Part shown: in pieces, positions 1-8,339 of the stretch
Position numbering within the stretch: position 1 is the first letter of the stretch
Layout of the letters: each line of letters opens with the position of its first letter
Origin: Hydrogenophaga pseudoflava NBRC 102511
GTDB taxonomy: Bacteria; Pseudomonadota; Gammaproteobacteria; Burkholderiales; Burkholderiaceae_C
Length of the DNA stretch: 64,000 nucleotides
Assembly: GCF_001592285.1 (NCBI RefSeq)
Contig: NZ_BCWQ01000001.1
Span: 310,001 to 374,000, forward strand
Direction: 5' to 3'
Notes under the pieces: generated by a model
Seen by the model: only the letters and a program-made list of their open reading frames with translations
The model's database searches: none
Told to the model about the DNA's origin: nothing
Translations under genes and position numbers: made by a program

Positions 1-528
1 CACGACCAGGAAGAGGCGCTGGAAGTGGCCGACCGCGTGGTGCTGATGAACCAGGGCGTGGTCGAGCAGGTCGGTTCGCCGCAGGACGTGTGGGACCACC
101 CGGCCAGCCCGTTTGTCTACGGCTTCCTGGGCGACGTGAACCTGTTCCATGGCCGCGCGCACGAGGGCCTGCTGCACCTGGACGGCGTGGCCATCCAGAC
201 GCCCGAACACGCCGGCGCCCAGAACGCCCAGGCCTTCGCCTACGTGCGCCCGCACGACCTGGACGTGCACCGCTACCAGGCCGGTGGCGAGGTCGATGCC
301 GCGGGGCGCCCGCATGGCATCGTGGCCCGGCTCGACCGCGCCATCGTGGTCGGCCCCATCGCGCGGCTCGAACTCATGCCGGTGGACGCCGCGCCGCGCG
401 ACGGCCACGACCCGCTGATCGAGGCGCAGATTCCGGCGCAGCAGTTCCGCGAGCTGGGCTTCCAGGAAGGCGAGACCCTGGTGGTCTCGCCGCGCAAGGC
501 GCGCGTGTTCCTTCAGCCGACGGCCTGA
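1..528 (+). CDS. cysA: Sulfate/thiosulfate ABC transporter ATP-binding protein CysA, C-terminal part
   Basis: The gene enters from the left edge, so only the last 175 codons are seen, in frame from base 1. The first visible residues, [19 protein letters not shown], are the H-loop and following strand of an ABC ATPase of the CysA/PotA type. The segment [20 protein letters not shown] followed by VNLFHGR is typical of CysA, and the remaining 120 or so residues form the regulatory TOBE-like domain. CysA energises periplasmic sulfate/thiosulfate uptake together with CysTW and a binding protein, which should lie upstream outside the window. Walker A, Walker B and signature motifs are not visible, so assignment rests on the C-terminal half. 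Confidence 0.85.
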   Translation, partial: HDQEEALEVADRVVLMNQGVVEQVGSPQDVWDHPASPFVYGFLGDVNLFHGRAHEGLLHLDGVAIQTPEHAGAQNAQAFAYVRPHDLDVHRYQAGGEVDAAGRPHGIVARLDRAIVVGPIARLELMPVDAAPRDGHDPLIEAQIPAQQFRELGFQEGETLVVSPRKARVFLQPTA

Positions 529-546
529 GGGCCGGGGCCTCAGGCC
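522..546. terminator. Hairpin spanning both convergent stop codons (cysA/dmeF)
   Basis: GGCCTGAGG (522-530), a 7-base loop and CCTCAGGCC (538-546) form a perfect 9-bp stem followed by CTTT. The stem contains the cysA stop codon in its left arm and most of the dmeF stop codon in its right arm, so it could end transcription from both sides of an 11-bp convergent gap. The T-run is short, so termination strength is uncertain. Confidence 0.5.
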
Positions 547-1511
547 CTTTGCAGTTCGACGGTGACGTGCACGATTTCTTCGTGCACCGACAGCCACTGG
601 CGCACGGCATCGGCGGTCAGCGCCGGGTCGTGCGTGACCAGGGTCAGGGCGCAGGCCCAGGCGCCGCGGCCCACGCGCCAGACGTGCAGGTCGGTCAGGC
701 GCAGGCCGTGGGCGGCCGCGTGTTCGGTGATCACCTCGCGGATCTCGCCCACCACCGGGTGGTCCATCTCGCGGTCCAGCAGCACCTTGCCGGTCTCGGC
801 GATCAGACCCCTGGCCCACAGCGCCACCAGCACCGCGCCCACCACGCCCATCACCGGGTCCAGCCAGCTCCAGCCCAGCCACCAGCCCCCGGCCAGCGCC
901 AGGATGGCCAGCACCGAGGTGGCCGCGTCCGCGATCACGTGCAGGTAGGCGGCGCGCAGGTTCAGGTCTTCGTGGTGGCCGGGGCCGTCGTGGTCCTCGT
1001 GGTGTCCGTGCGAGTGGTCGTGGCCATGGTCATGGCCGTGGTGCGCATCGCCGAGGATGAAGGCGCTGGCCAGGTTCACCACCAGCCCCAGCACGCCCAC
1101 CGCCATCGCCTCGGCGTAGCGGATCGGCTGCGGGTCCAGCAGGCGCTCGACCGAGCCCACCACCATCAGCGCCGCCACACCCAGCAGGAAGAGCGCGCTC
1201 GAAAACCCGGCCAGCACCTCGATCTTCCAGGTGCCAAAGGCAAAGCGCGGGTCGGCCGCCAGGCGCCGCGCCATGGCGTAGGCCAGGGCCGAGAGGCCGA
1301 TGGCCACCGCGTGCGAACTCATGTGCCAGCCGTCGGCCAGCAGCGCCATGGAGTTGAACCACCAGCCGGCGGTGATCTCCACCACCATGGTGCCCAGCGT
1401 GAGCCACATCACCAGGCGCGTGCCGCGCTCGGCGGCGGGGTTGCCGCTGTCGAAGGCGTGGCCGTGCGAGCAGTGGGGCGGGCGGGTGGCGGGCGTGGGC
1501 AGCGTGTTCAT
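540..1511 (-). CDS. dmeF: Cation diffusion facilitator, Co(II)/Ni(II) efflux transporter DmeF type
   Basis: A 323-residue inner-membrane cation/proton antiporter. The N-terminus has a CSHGHAF metal-binding-like segment. The first membrane segments carry LLADGWHMSSHAVAIGLSAL, which holds the metal-site Asp and His of CDF proteins and matches the DmeF subfamily pattern. A strongly His/Asp-rich cytoplasmic loop (about residues 158-185, repeated HGHD/HSHG) lies between membrane segments IV and V, and the last roughly 80 residues form the cytoplasmic dimer domain. Family knowledge says DmeF exports cobalt and nickel; the metal actually handled here is inferred. It is convergent with cysA and upstream of no obvious metal regulator in this window. 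Confidence 0.8.
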   Translation of the reverse strand: MNTLPTPATRPPHCSHGHAFDSGNPAAERGTRLVMWLTLGTMVVEITAGWWFNSMALLADGWHMSSHAVAIGLSALAYAMARRLAADPRFAFGTWKIEVLAGFSSALFLLGVAALMVVGSVERLLDPQPIRYAEAMAVGVLGLVVNLASAFILGDAHHGHDHGHDHSHGHHEDHDGPGHHEDLNLRAAYLHVIADAATSVLAILALAGGWWLGWSWLDPVMGVVGAVLVALWARGLIAETGKVLLDREMDHPVVGEIREVITEHAAAHGLRLTDLHVWRVGRGAWACALTLVTHDPALTADAVRQWLSVHEEIVHVTVELQRA

Positions 1512-1570
1512 GGCGCGGTCGTGCGGGCGGTGCGGCGATTGTCCCGCACGCGGCCCGCGCGACGGCCGCC

Positions 1571-2422
1571 TCAGACCAGCTGCGCGCTGAGCATCTGCAC
1601 CTGCTGGCGCAGTTCGGCGTTCTCGGCTTCGAGTTGCGCGACGCGCTGGCGCAGGGCGCTCACCTCGTCGCTGGCGGGGGCCGCTTCGGGGGCCGCGTCG
1701 CTGGAGGCTTCGGCGCTCTCATCGCGCGGCTTGCGGCGCGACTCGCGCACGCGCTTGGCGGCCTGCTTCAGCTCGTCCTTGCCGGCGGCCGCGGCGGCGC
1801 GCTGTTCTTCCTCCGGCAGGGTGGCGACCACGGCGGCGGCGTTGAGCGAAATGTCACCGGCCCGCACGGCGGCCACCACCTCGGGCGCGGCCTGCTTCTG
1901 GATCTTTTCGATCATGCCGACCTGCGAGGCGCTCAGGCGCGCGGCGCGCGCGATGTCCTCGCGGCTCTGCAGGGGCTTGGGTTCGAGAACCGCGGCCATC
2001 GCGGCGGCGGGCGCCTCGCCTTCCCAGGGGGCGTCGCCCGTGGGCGCTTCGGGCACCGGCCCGGCGTTCTGGTCCGCCTCGGCCTTGGCGCGCGAGCGCC
2101 GCTCGGCCACGATCTCGCGCTTGCGCAGCGCCAGCACACCGCGCTGGAAGTCCGACAGGCTGCGCCGCCCCAGGTGCTGGTCGATCATCCACAGGTGCAC
2201 GTCTTCCATCGACTGGAAGCGCGGGTTCTGCACGGTCTGGAACGGCAGGCCGTGCTTGGTGCAGATGCCGTAGCGGTTGTGGCCATCCACGAGGATGTCG
2301 CCCCACAGCACCAGCGCATCGCGGCAGCCCTCGGCCAGCAGGCTGCGCTCCAGCGCGTCGTGTTCGTCGGGCGTCAGGGGTTCGATATAGGCCTTGAGTT
2401 CTTCCAGGACGACGATGTTCAC
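1571..2422 (-). CDS. ParB-like nuclease-domain protein, orphan (no ParA partner)
   Basis: Predicted 283 residues. I chose the GTG at 2422 because GAGGGAG sits 8 bases upstream and the ParB fold begins at once. The N-terminal domain (about 1-100) contains ILVDGHNRYGIC, the GxHRx-like core of ParB/sulfiredoxin domains. A helix-turn-helix follows (about 160-190, SREDIARAARLSASQVGMIE). The last 35 residues are a leucine-zipper-like coiled coil (LRQRVAQLEAENAELRQQVQ). Acidic and alanine-rich linkers separate these parts. No ParA, parS-like site or plasmid backbone is adjacent, so a role as a DNA-binding regulator rather than chromosome partition is likely. The exact function is unknown. Confidence 0.65.
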   Translation of the reverse strand: MNIVVLEELKAYIEPLTPDEHDALERSLLAEGCRDALVLWGDILVDGHNRYGICTKHGLPFQTVQNPRFQSMEDVHLWMIDQHLGRRSLSDFQRGVLALRKREIVAERRSRAKAEADQNAGPVPEAPTGDAPWEGEAPAAAMAAVLEPKPLQSREDIARAARLSASQVGMIEKIQKQAAPEVVAAVRAGDISLNAAAVVATLPEEEQRAAAAAGKDELKQAAKRVRESRRKPRDESAEASSDAAPEAAPASDEVSALRQRVAQLEAENAELRQQVQMLSAQLV

Positions 2423-2484
2423 GGTGCGCGCTCCCTCGGGCAAAAGGGCGCGATTGTAGAGAAGCGCCGAAGCCGTCTGTCGCC

Positions 2485-4110
2485 TCAGAACCCCACGGCC
2501 GCACCGTCGCGCCGCGGGTCGCTGGCGGCCACGTAGCCTTCGCTGCCCGGGTCGCCCATTCGCCAGATGAACTGGCCCGCGCCGAAGTCCTGGTAGGGGT
2601 CGTCGATCAGCCGGGTCTGGTGACCCAGGTCGTGCAGGCCCTGCACGGTGGCCCGGTCCATGGCCGATTCGACGTTGATGTGCAGCCCCGCGTCGAAGCG
2701 CCAGCGCGGCGCGTCGCACGCGGCCTGCAGGCCCTGGCCGTGGTCCAGCAGGCGCACCAGGGTCTGCATGTGGCCCTGCGGCTGCATGTTGGCGCCCATC
2801 ACGCCGTAGCTCATCACCGGCTGGCCGTCTTTGGTGAGGAAGGCCGGGATGATGGTGTGGAAGGGCCGCTTGCCCGGCGCCACCAGGTTGGCCGTGTTGC
2901 GGCCCGGGCCGGTGTTCAGGTTGAAGCCGTGGCCGCGGTTCTGCAGGCTGATGCCGAAGGTCGGCTCCACCGCGCCGGAGCCGAAGCCCATGTAGTTGCT
3001 CTGGATGAAGCTGACCATCATCCCGCGCTCGTCCGCCGCGGTCAGGTACACCGTGCCGCCCCTGGCCGGGTTGCCGGCGCCGAAGTCCTGCGCCCGGTGC
3101 ATGTCGATCAGCGCGGCGCGCTGTTTCAGGTAGGTGGGGTCCAGCATCTGCGCGGGGCTCAGGTCCATCGCGCCCGGCTCGGCCACGTAGCGGTAGACGT
3201 CGGCAAAGGCCAGCTTCATCGCCTCGATCTGCAGGTGCTGCGCGGCCACGCTGTCCACCTTCAGGGCCGCCACGTCGAAGTTCGAGAGGATGCCCAGCGC
3301 AATCAGCGCCGCAATGCCCTGGCCGTTGGGCGGAATCTCGTGCAGCGTGTACCCGCGGTAGTCCTGCGCGATGGGCGTCACCCACTCGGGCCGGTAGGCC
3401 GCCAGGTCGGCCTCGGTCAGCGCGCCGCCGTGTTGGGCGGCAAAGCGCGCCAGCGCCTGCGCGACGGGGCCGCGGTAGAACGCCTCGCCTTTGGATTCGG
3501 CAATCGCGCGCAGGCCCTGGGCCGCGGCCGGAAAACGGAACAGCTCGCCCACCCGCGGCGCGCGGCCCCAGGGCAGGAAGGCCTGCGCGAAGCCCGGCAG
3601 CGACTGCAGCTCGGGCGTGGCCGCGGCCCACTTCTGCTGCACCACCACCGGCACCGCATAACCGCGCTCGGCCAGCTCGATGGCGGGTGCCATCAGGTCG
3701 GCAAAGGGCAGCTTGCCGAAGCGCTCGCTCAGCGCCACCCAGCCCGCCACTGCGCCAGGCACGGTCACCGAATCCAGCCCGCGCTTGGGCGGCGTCAGCG
3801 CATCGGCGCCGTACTTGCCGTGGAAGTAGCCGGGCGTCCAGGCCTGGGGCGCGGTGCCGCTGGCGTTCAGGCCGTGCAGCTGCTGCCCGTCCCAGAGGAT
3901 GCAGAAGGCGTCCGAGCCCAGGCCGTTGCTCACCGGCTCGGTGATGGTCAGCGCCGCCGCCGCGGCAATGGCCGCGTCCACCGCGTTGCCGCCGGCCAGC
4001 AGCATGCGCAGCCCGGCCTGCGCGGCCAGCGGGTGCGAGGTGCTGACGACGTTGCGCGCGAACAGCGGCAGGCGGGTGCTGGCGTAGGGGTTGGGGGTGT
4101 GCAGGTTCAT
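2485..4110 (-). CDS. Gamma-glutamyltransferase family protein (YwrD-like), probably cytoplasmic
   Basis: A 541-residue Ntn-hydrolase of the gamma-glutamyltransferase family. The start at 4110 gives MNLHTPNPYAS with no signal peptide. GGNAVDAAIAAAAALTITEP near the N-terminus is the conserved large-subunit opening. The nucleophile region ARGGTVYLTAADERG supplies the Thr expected to become the N-terminus of the small subunit after self-cleavage, and FIQSNYMGFGSG follows as in YwrD-type enzymes. GVMGANMQPQGHMQ is the conserved C-terminal core. The reaction would be hydrolysis or transpeptidation of gamma-glutamyl peptides such as glutathione. Lack of an export signal separates it from periplasmic Ggt. 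Confidence 0.8.
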   Translation of the reverse strand: MNLHTPNPYASTRLPLFARNVVSTSHPLAAQAGLRMLLAGGNAVDAAIAAAAALTITEPVSNGLGSDAFCILWDGQQLHGLNASGTAPQAWTPGYFHGKYGADALTPPKRGLDSVTVPGAVAGWVALSERFGKLPFADLMAPAIELAERGYAVPVVVQQKWAAATPELQSLPGFAQAFLPWGRAPRVGELFRFPAAAQGLRAIAESKGEAFYRGPVAQALARFAAQHGGALTEADLAAYRPEWVTPIAQDYRGYTLHEIPPNGQGIAALIALGILSNFDVAALKVDSVAAQHLQIEAMKLAFADVYRYVAEPGAMDLSPAQMLDPTYLKQRAALIDMHRAQDFGAGNPARGGTVYLTAADERGMMVSFIQSNYMGFGSGAVEPTFGISLQNRGHGFNLNTGPGRNTANLVAPGKRPFHTIIPAFLTKDGQPVMSYGVMGANMQPQGHMQTLVRLLDHGQGLQAACDAPRWRFDAGLHINVESAMDRATVQGLHDLGHQTRLIDDPYQDFGAGQFIWRMGDPGSEGYVAASDPRRDGAAVGF

Positions 4111-4456
4111 GGCGGGGCTCCGGCAAACAGAGGGGCCATTGTGGGGCGCGCGGTGGTTGGTGCTGTGTCGCGGGGGATCAGTCGCCTGGTGGGCAACCAC
4201 ATGGCCACTGCGCGAGGCGCGGCCTGTCGAGCTTGGTTTATTCGTGCATGAAACGGTGGGGCCGAATGGCCTGCAGGCTGCTGTGCAGGTCCGAACAGGT
4301 GGCGCTTTGCAGCGGGTGCGGTAGTTCGCATCCAAACCCCACTGACTTCTCAACGATGGTTCGCTGCCATTCACTCTTCATATCAACAGTTGATCGAGAC
4401 TGCTTCAAAACGTACCGCAGCTATTCCTGAGGTACTTTGCAGCCTTGAATCTCATT
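4111..4456. other. Non-coding gap with no gene found
   Basis: About 346 bases separate the gamma-glutamyltransferase start from the amidohydrolase stop. Short open frames exist but none has a recognisable protein. The stretch around 4340-4450 is visibly more AT-rich than its surroundings and contains the perfect palindrome ATCAAC-A-GTTGAT at 4382-4394, which could be a regulatory site. It may carry the gamma-glutamyltransferase promoter. I cannot assign anything further. Confidence 0.4.
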
Positions 4457-5401
4457 TCACTCGCTGCGCCGCAGCCGAGGAAACAATCGCTCGGCATTGC
4501 CGCGGTGGATGGCGTGGCGCTGGGCATCCGTCACGGGGTAGCCGTCCAGCAACGCCGCGAAGTGCAGGCTGCGCTCTTTGGGCGCAAAAGGCCAGTCGCT
4601 GCCAAAAGTGATCTGGCCGGGGTCGGCGAAGGCCAGCAGCGACGGCAGCGCATATGGGCTGCTGGAGAGTGCGGTGTCGAACCAAAAGCGGCGCAGCCGC
4701 GCGATACCGGCCTCGTTCGATCCGTCGGGTGAACAGATCCTCGCCACGCGCTCCGCCGCATACGGCAAAAAGCCGCCCGCATGTGAGAGCACGATCTTCA
4801 TGTTCGGGTAGCGCTCCAGCACGCCCGACTGAGCCAGATGAATGGCGGCGCGCGTGGTGTCGAGCAGGAAATCGGCAGCGAAGGGCGGGATGCCGGGCAC
4901 CTCGGGCGCCTGCAGTTCAGAGGGATGCACGAACACCACCGTGCCGCGTCGGCCCAACTCATCCATCAACGGTTCCCACACCGGGTCACCCAGGTAGGTG
5001 CCGCGCACGCTGGCCAGCAGCATCACGCCATCGGCGCCCAGCACGTCCAGAGCGTGACGCGCCTCGGCAATGGCACCGGCCACGTCGGGCAGCGGCAGCA
5101 CAGCGAAGAGGCCGAAGCGACCCGGCGGGTGGCCGCGCACCACCGATGACATGAATTCGTTGACCTCGCGCGCCTTCTCGCGCGCCTCGCCGTCGTCGCC
5201 CAGGTGCACCCCCGGGGTGGAGATGGACAGGATGCCGGTGGCAATCGAAGCCGCAGCCATCAGTTCCAGCGCGCCTTCGGCGCTCCATTCGGGCAGCAGA
5301 CGGCCACCTGCGGCCTGAATACCGTGGCGCTGCAGCCAGGCAGCGTAGAACGGCGGGACGACGTGGTGGTGGGTGTCGATCCGTGTCGGGGCCATGGTCA
5401 T
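4457..5401 (-). CDS. Amidohydrolase family 2 protein (ACMSD-like metal-dependent decarboxylase/hydrolase)
   Basis: 314 residues if started at the ATG at 5401, which overlaps the upstream Bug gene stop as ATGA; an ATG at 5395 is the alternative. Metal-ligand motifs of the aminocarboxymuconate-semialdehyde decarboxylase class are present: HxH in DTHHHVVPPFY near the N-terminus, VFVHPS, LSHAGGFLPY, and the late Asp in FGSDWPFAP. Members decarboxylate or hydrolyse aromatic or muconate-type acids. Coupling to a Bug binding protein and a divergent LysR gene suggests catabolism of an imported carboxylate. The substrate cannot be told from sequence alone. Confidence 0.75.
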   Translation of the reverse strand: MTMAPTRIDTHHHVVPPFYAAWLQRHGIQAAGGRLLPEWSAEGALELMAAASIATGILSISTPGVHLGDDGEAREKAREVNEFMSSVVRGHPPGRFGLFAVLPLPDVAGAIAEARHALDVLGADGVMLLASVRGTYLGDPVWEPLMDELGRRGTVVFVHPSELQAPEVPGIPPFAADFLLDTTRAAIHLAQSGVLERYPNMKIVLSHAGGFLPYAAERVARICSPDGSNEAGIARLRRFWFDTALSSSPYALPSLLAFADPGQITFGSDWPFAPKERSLHFAALLDGYPVTDAQRHAIHRGNAERLFPRLRRSE

Positions 5402-6390
5402 TCGCGCTCGATCTTGGCCGCTTGCACGACCTTGGCCCACTTGGCACGTTCTTCCTTGATAAAGCCGTCCAGAGCGGCTGTCGTGCCACCCAGCTCGAAG
5501 GTGCCCAGGGTGCGAAGCTTCGCCACGATCTCGGGTCGGGCAAGCACCGTGTTGGTGTCCTTGGCCACACGCTCGACGATGGCGGCCGGCATGCCGGCGG
5601 GCGCCATGAACGCCATCCAGCCCTGCATGACCAGATCGACCCCCTGCTCCTTGGCCGTGGGCACCTCTTCATGCCCGGGAATGCGCCGTGCTGTGGTGAC
5701 TGCGATCGGTCGCAGGCGTGCATCGGCTGCTCCGATCAATGGCGCCATCGGCGGCACGGCGTCGATGTAGACCTCGGTGCGGCCAGCGATGGTGTCTGTC
5801 GCGGCCTGCTGGCTACCCTTGTAGGGGATGTTCAGCATGTCGATTTGCGCCACCTGATTGAGGGTCTCGCCCACCAGATGGGGAATGTTCTTGGCCCCAG
5901 AGGTGGCGAACGACACCTTGCCGGGACGGGCTTTTGCGTAAGTCACCAACTCCTTGAGATCCTTGACCGGCACGGCAGGATTCACGGCCACCATCATCGG
6001 GTTCACGCCCACGCGCACCACCGGGTCAAAGTCCTTGTCCGCGTCGAAGCCCGGTGCCTTGAACAGGAACTGGTTCATCACCACGGGCGTGGCATGCGCG
6101 AACCACAGCGTGTAGCCGTCGGGCGCAGAGCGGGCTGCGGTCTGGGCGCCAATGTTGCCGCCAGCGCCTGGGCGGTTGTCGACGACCACACCCTTGCCCC
6201 ACATCGCGCCGAGCTGTTCGCCAATCAGGCGGGCAATGATGTCCGGCGCGCTGCCGGGCGCCGCGCTCACGACTATCCTCACCGGTTTGTCGGGCCATGC
6301 CTGTGCGTGAGCCGACCATGGCAGGACAGCCGAAAAAGACAGGGTGGTGGCAGCCAGCGTGTGGACGAGGCGGCGGCGGTTCATGGGCAT
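5398..6390 (-). CDS. Bug/TctC-type tripartite tricarboxylate transporter substrate-binding protein
   Basis: 330 residues. The ATG at 6390 is preceded by GGAG at 6 bases spacing. An export signal (basic MPMNRRRLVHT, hydrophobic core, cleavage near SAHAQ) leads into AWPDKPVRIVV, the standard opening of mature Bug proteins. PGAGGNIGAQTAARSAPDGYTL is the conserved ligand-binding loop region. The fold is a periplasmic two-lobed binder of carboxylates. No TctA or TctB membrane genes are near, as is usual for the expanded Bug family in Burkholderiales. It likely captures the substrate of the coupled amidohydrolase. Confidence 0.85.
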   Translation of the reverse strand: MPMNRRRLVHTLAATTLSFSAVLPWSAHAQAWPDKPVRIVVSAAPGSAPDIIARLIGEQLGAMWGKGVVVDNRPGAGGNIGAQTAARSAPDGYTLWFAHATPVVMNQFLFKAPGFDADKDFDPVVRVGVNPMMVAVNPAVPVKDLKELVTYAKARPGKVSFATSGAKNIPHLVGETLNQVAQIDMLNIPYKGSQQAATDTIAGRTEVYIDAVPPMAPLIGAADARLRPIAVTTARRIPGHEEVPTAKEQGVDLVMQGWMAFMAPAGMPAAIVERVAKDTNTVLARPEIVAKLRTLGTFELGGTTAALDGFIKEERAKWAKVVQAAKIERE

Positions 6391-6493
6391 TTCAGTCTCC
6401 AGTGGGTCCGCTCGATGTGGCGGTCTGGGTGCAAGACTAGGGCGACCCCCATGTTCTGAAAAGCGGATAACACCAATAATCAAATTCGGCCTC

Positions 6494-7393
6494 ATGGATA
6501 TCAAGTCGGTCGATCTCAATCTGCTGCCCGTTCTAGACGCGCTGCTGCGCCACCGCAGCGTGACGCTGGCTGCGCGCGAGCTGGACATGAGCCAGTCGGC
6601 GGTGAGCACCGCGCTGGGTCGGCTGCGCGACACGCTGGGTGACCAGATGTTCGTGCGCACCGGACGCGGCATGTTGCCCACGCCACGCGCCAGCCAACTG
6701 GCCGAACCAGTGGCGGCCATCCTCGACAGGCTGCGCGACGAGGTGCTGTCGGCCAGCGGCTTTGTGGCGGCTGATTCCGAGCGGACCTTCACCCTGGGCC
6801 TGTCGGACGTGGGCAGCTATGTGCTCTGGCCGCGCATTGTCAGTGCCGTCGCGCAGCAAGCGCCTTCGGTTCGCCTGCGCATGCGGGTGGTGACGCAGCC
6901 GTTAATTGCCAGCGCGCTGGAGAGTGCAGAGATCGACGTGGCGCTGGGTGCTTACCCCGATCTGCCGGACACGCTGTACCAACGCCGCCTGTTCGAACGC
7001 AAGTATGTGGCCATGGTCCGTATCGGCCACCCGCTGGCCGGCAAACGGTTGAGCGTCCAGGCCTTCGCGCGCTGCCCGCAGGCGGTAGTGCGGCTGGCCT
7101 CGGGCATTCAGGACCGGATTGACGAGACCCTGGCACAGCAAGGACTGACACGTGAGCGGGTGCTGGAGATGCCTTCGTACCTGATGCTGCCACCGCTGCT
7201 GGACGCGGGCGACCACCTCGCGGTGATCCCTGGGCAACTGGCAGACGCTTTTGCACGTCATGGCCAATTCAAGCTGCTGAAGCTTCCGTTCGACTTGCCC
7301 GCCAGCGTGATCCGCATGCACTGGCACAAGCGATTTCACGAGGACGCGGGCAATGTCTGGCTGCGTGGTGTGATCAGCAGCAACTTCGCCTAA
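6494..7393 (+). CDS. LysR-type transcriptional regulator of the amidohydrolase/Bug pair
   Basis: 299 residues starting MDIKSVDLNLLPVLDALLRHRSV. The winged helix-turn-helix covers residues 3-62 (VTLAARELDMSQSAVSTALGRLRD), followed by a periplasmic-binding-protein-like effector domain. The N-terminus (DLNLLPVLDAL) resembles the NodD/NahR-like LysR branch, whose members often sense aromatic acids. It is divergent from the Bug gene across a 103-bp gap (6391-6493), the standard LysR arrangement for controlling the neighbour. The gap contains AT-rich ATAACACCAATAAT just before the start, where an operator could lie, but I see no clear T-N11-A site. Confidence 0.85.
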   Translation: MDIKSVDLNLLPVLDALLRHRSVTLAARELDMSQSAVSTALGRLRDTLGDQMFVRTGRGMLPTPRASQLAEPVAAILDRLRDEVLSASGFVAADSERTFTLGLSDVGSYVLWPRIVSAVAQQAPSVRLRMRVVTQPLIASALESAEIDVALGAYPDLPDTLYQRRLFERKYVAMVRIGHPLAGKRLSVQAFARCPQAVVRLASGIQDRIDETLAQQGLTRERVLEMPSYLMLPPLLDAGDHLAVIPGQLADAFARHGQFKLLKLPFDLPASVIRMHWHKRFHEDAGNVWLRGVISSNFA

Positions 7394-7558
7394 TGAGAGG
7401 TCGCGCCGTCGATACCAGCGCTGGGCTATACGGTCCGAGCGCATTTTGAGCGGCAGGCTCAGGTGGTCGATCGGCTATTCGAGCCTCTGCTCAGTGAATG
7501 ACTGCTTGTGACGGCTCGCAGACCTGAGTTCCTCAAGTCCAAGGACTGCACCCAGCCT

Positions 7559-7663
7559 TCAACGGTCGTGCATTGCTCCCAGGTCGTCCAGCACCTGTAG
7601 CCGATCACGGAAGAAGCGCACAAACGCCCGAACGGGCTGTGTGTCTCGCCAGACGACCGAGTC
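7559..7663 (-). pseudogene. Possible remnant of a LysR-family regulator C-terminus
   Basis: An open frame on the minus strand reads VVWRDTQPVRAFVRFFRDRLQ before a stop at 7559. The pattern PVRAFVxFxRDRL is the usual last helix of LysR proteins. No in-frame LysR effector or DNA-binding domain precedes it; the frame runs straight into the end of the neighbouring phosphoesterase gene. I read it as a decayed fragment left by a deletion. The match is only about 20 residues, so chance is possible. The rest of the 7394-7664 gap shows no gene. Confidence 0.35.
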
Positions 7664-7664
7664 A

Positions 7665-8339
7665 TCAACACCCCGGCACTTCCCAGACCCGATCACCACC
7701 CACCGCATAAAAGCGCCGATCTGGCGCCGCGGGCAGCGCATGCCCACCAGTGAACGCACCAAACGCCGGCAGCACCGCCTGACCCGGTTCGCTCACGAAG
7801 CAGGGCAGGCGCAGTGCGTCGCGCGCGCGGCCGCTCAGGTGGATCACCGGGTGCAGGTGGCCGGCCAGGATGAAGTGGGTCGGGTGGCGGTCGCCGTCCG
7901 GTCGCGGGTGGTGGCAGCAGGCGAAGGGGCCGAGCAGCCAGGGCTCGTCCACCACCTCGATGCCGGCCTCGGGCGGCGGGTCGCCGGCGCGGTCGTCGTG
8001 GTTGCCGCGCACCAGGGTCATCGCCACGCCGCTGTGCCGCGCGCGCCAGTCGCCCAGCGCTTGCAGCACCGCCGGCGTGCGGCCCGACGCGGCGTGCAGG
8101 AAGTCGCCCAGGCACACCAGGCGCTGCGGTCGGTGTTGCTCAATCAGTGCGTCCAGCCGCGCCAGGTTGTCGCGCGTGGTGCCGCCGGGCACGGGCTGGC
8201 CCAGCGCGCGGTAGCTGGCGGCCTTGCCCAGGTGCAGGTCGGCAATGAACAGGGTCTGCCCCGCCGGCCACCAGATGGCGTGCGCGGGCAGCAGGTGCAG
8301 CACCTCACCGGCCCAGTGGACGGTGGCGTGCGGGCTCAT
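7665..8339 (-). CDS. pdeM: Ligase-associated DNA damage response phosphoesterase PdeM
   Basis: 224-residue metallophosphoesterase. Calcineurin-like motifs are in order: FIADLHLGK (D-x-H), VCLGDFLHA (GD), VRGNHDD (GNHD), and AGHLHPVI (GHxH). This pattern and length match PdeM, the nuclease/phosphoesterase found with the ATP-dependent ligase, Lhr-like helicase and beta-lactamase-fold exonuclease repair set. Those three partners lie 4-9 kb upstream on the same strand, so the pathway link is good although the genes are separated. The start overlaps the upstream glutathione transferase stop as ATGA, implying translational coupling. Confidence 0.85.
   Translation of the reverse strand: MSPHATVHWAGEVLHLLPAHAIWWPAGQTLFIADLHLGKAASYRALGQPVPGGTTRDNLARLDALIEQHRPQRLVCLGDFLHAASGRTPAVLQALGDWRARHSGVAMTLVRGNHDDRAGDPPPEAGIEVVDEPWLLGPFACCHHPRPDGDRHPTHFILAGHLHPVIHLSGRARDALRLPCFVSEPGQAVLPAFGAFTGGHALPAAPDRRFYAVGGDRVWEVPGC

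Noticed and set aside
90..2273. 727-codon open frame on the plus strand overlapping cysA, dmeF and the ParB-like gene
   Set aside because: The translation is Arg/Gly/Ala/His-rich low-complexity sequence, typical of the opposite or shifted frame of high-GC genes. The minus-strand genes in the same place have clear protein domains.
2423..4126. Long N-terminal extension of the ParB-like frame (851 codons in total)
   Set aside because: The extension overlaps the gamma-glutamyltransferase gene in another frame and is low-complexity. The GTG at 2422 has a good ribosome-binding site.
6391..6493. LysR T-N11-A operator between the Bug and LysR genes
   Set aside because: The AT-rich ATAACACCAATAAT stretch is suggestive, but I could not find a symmetric site with the right spacing.
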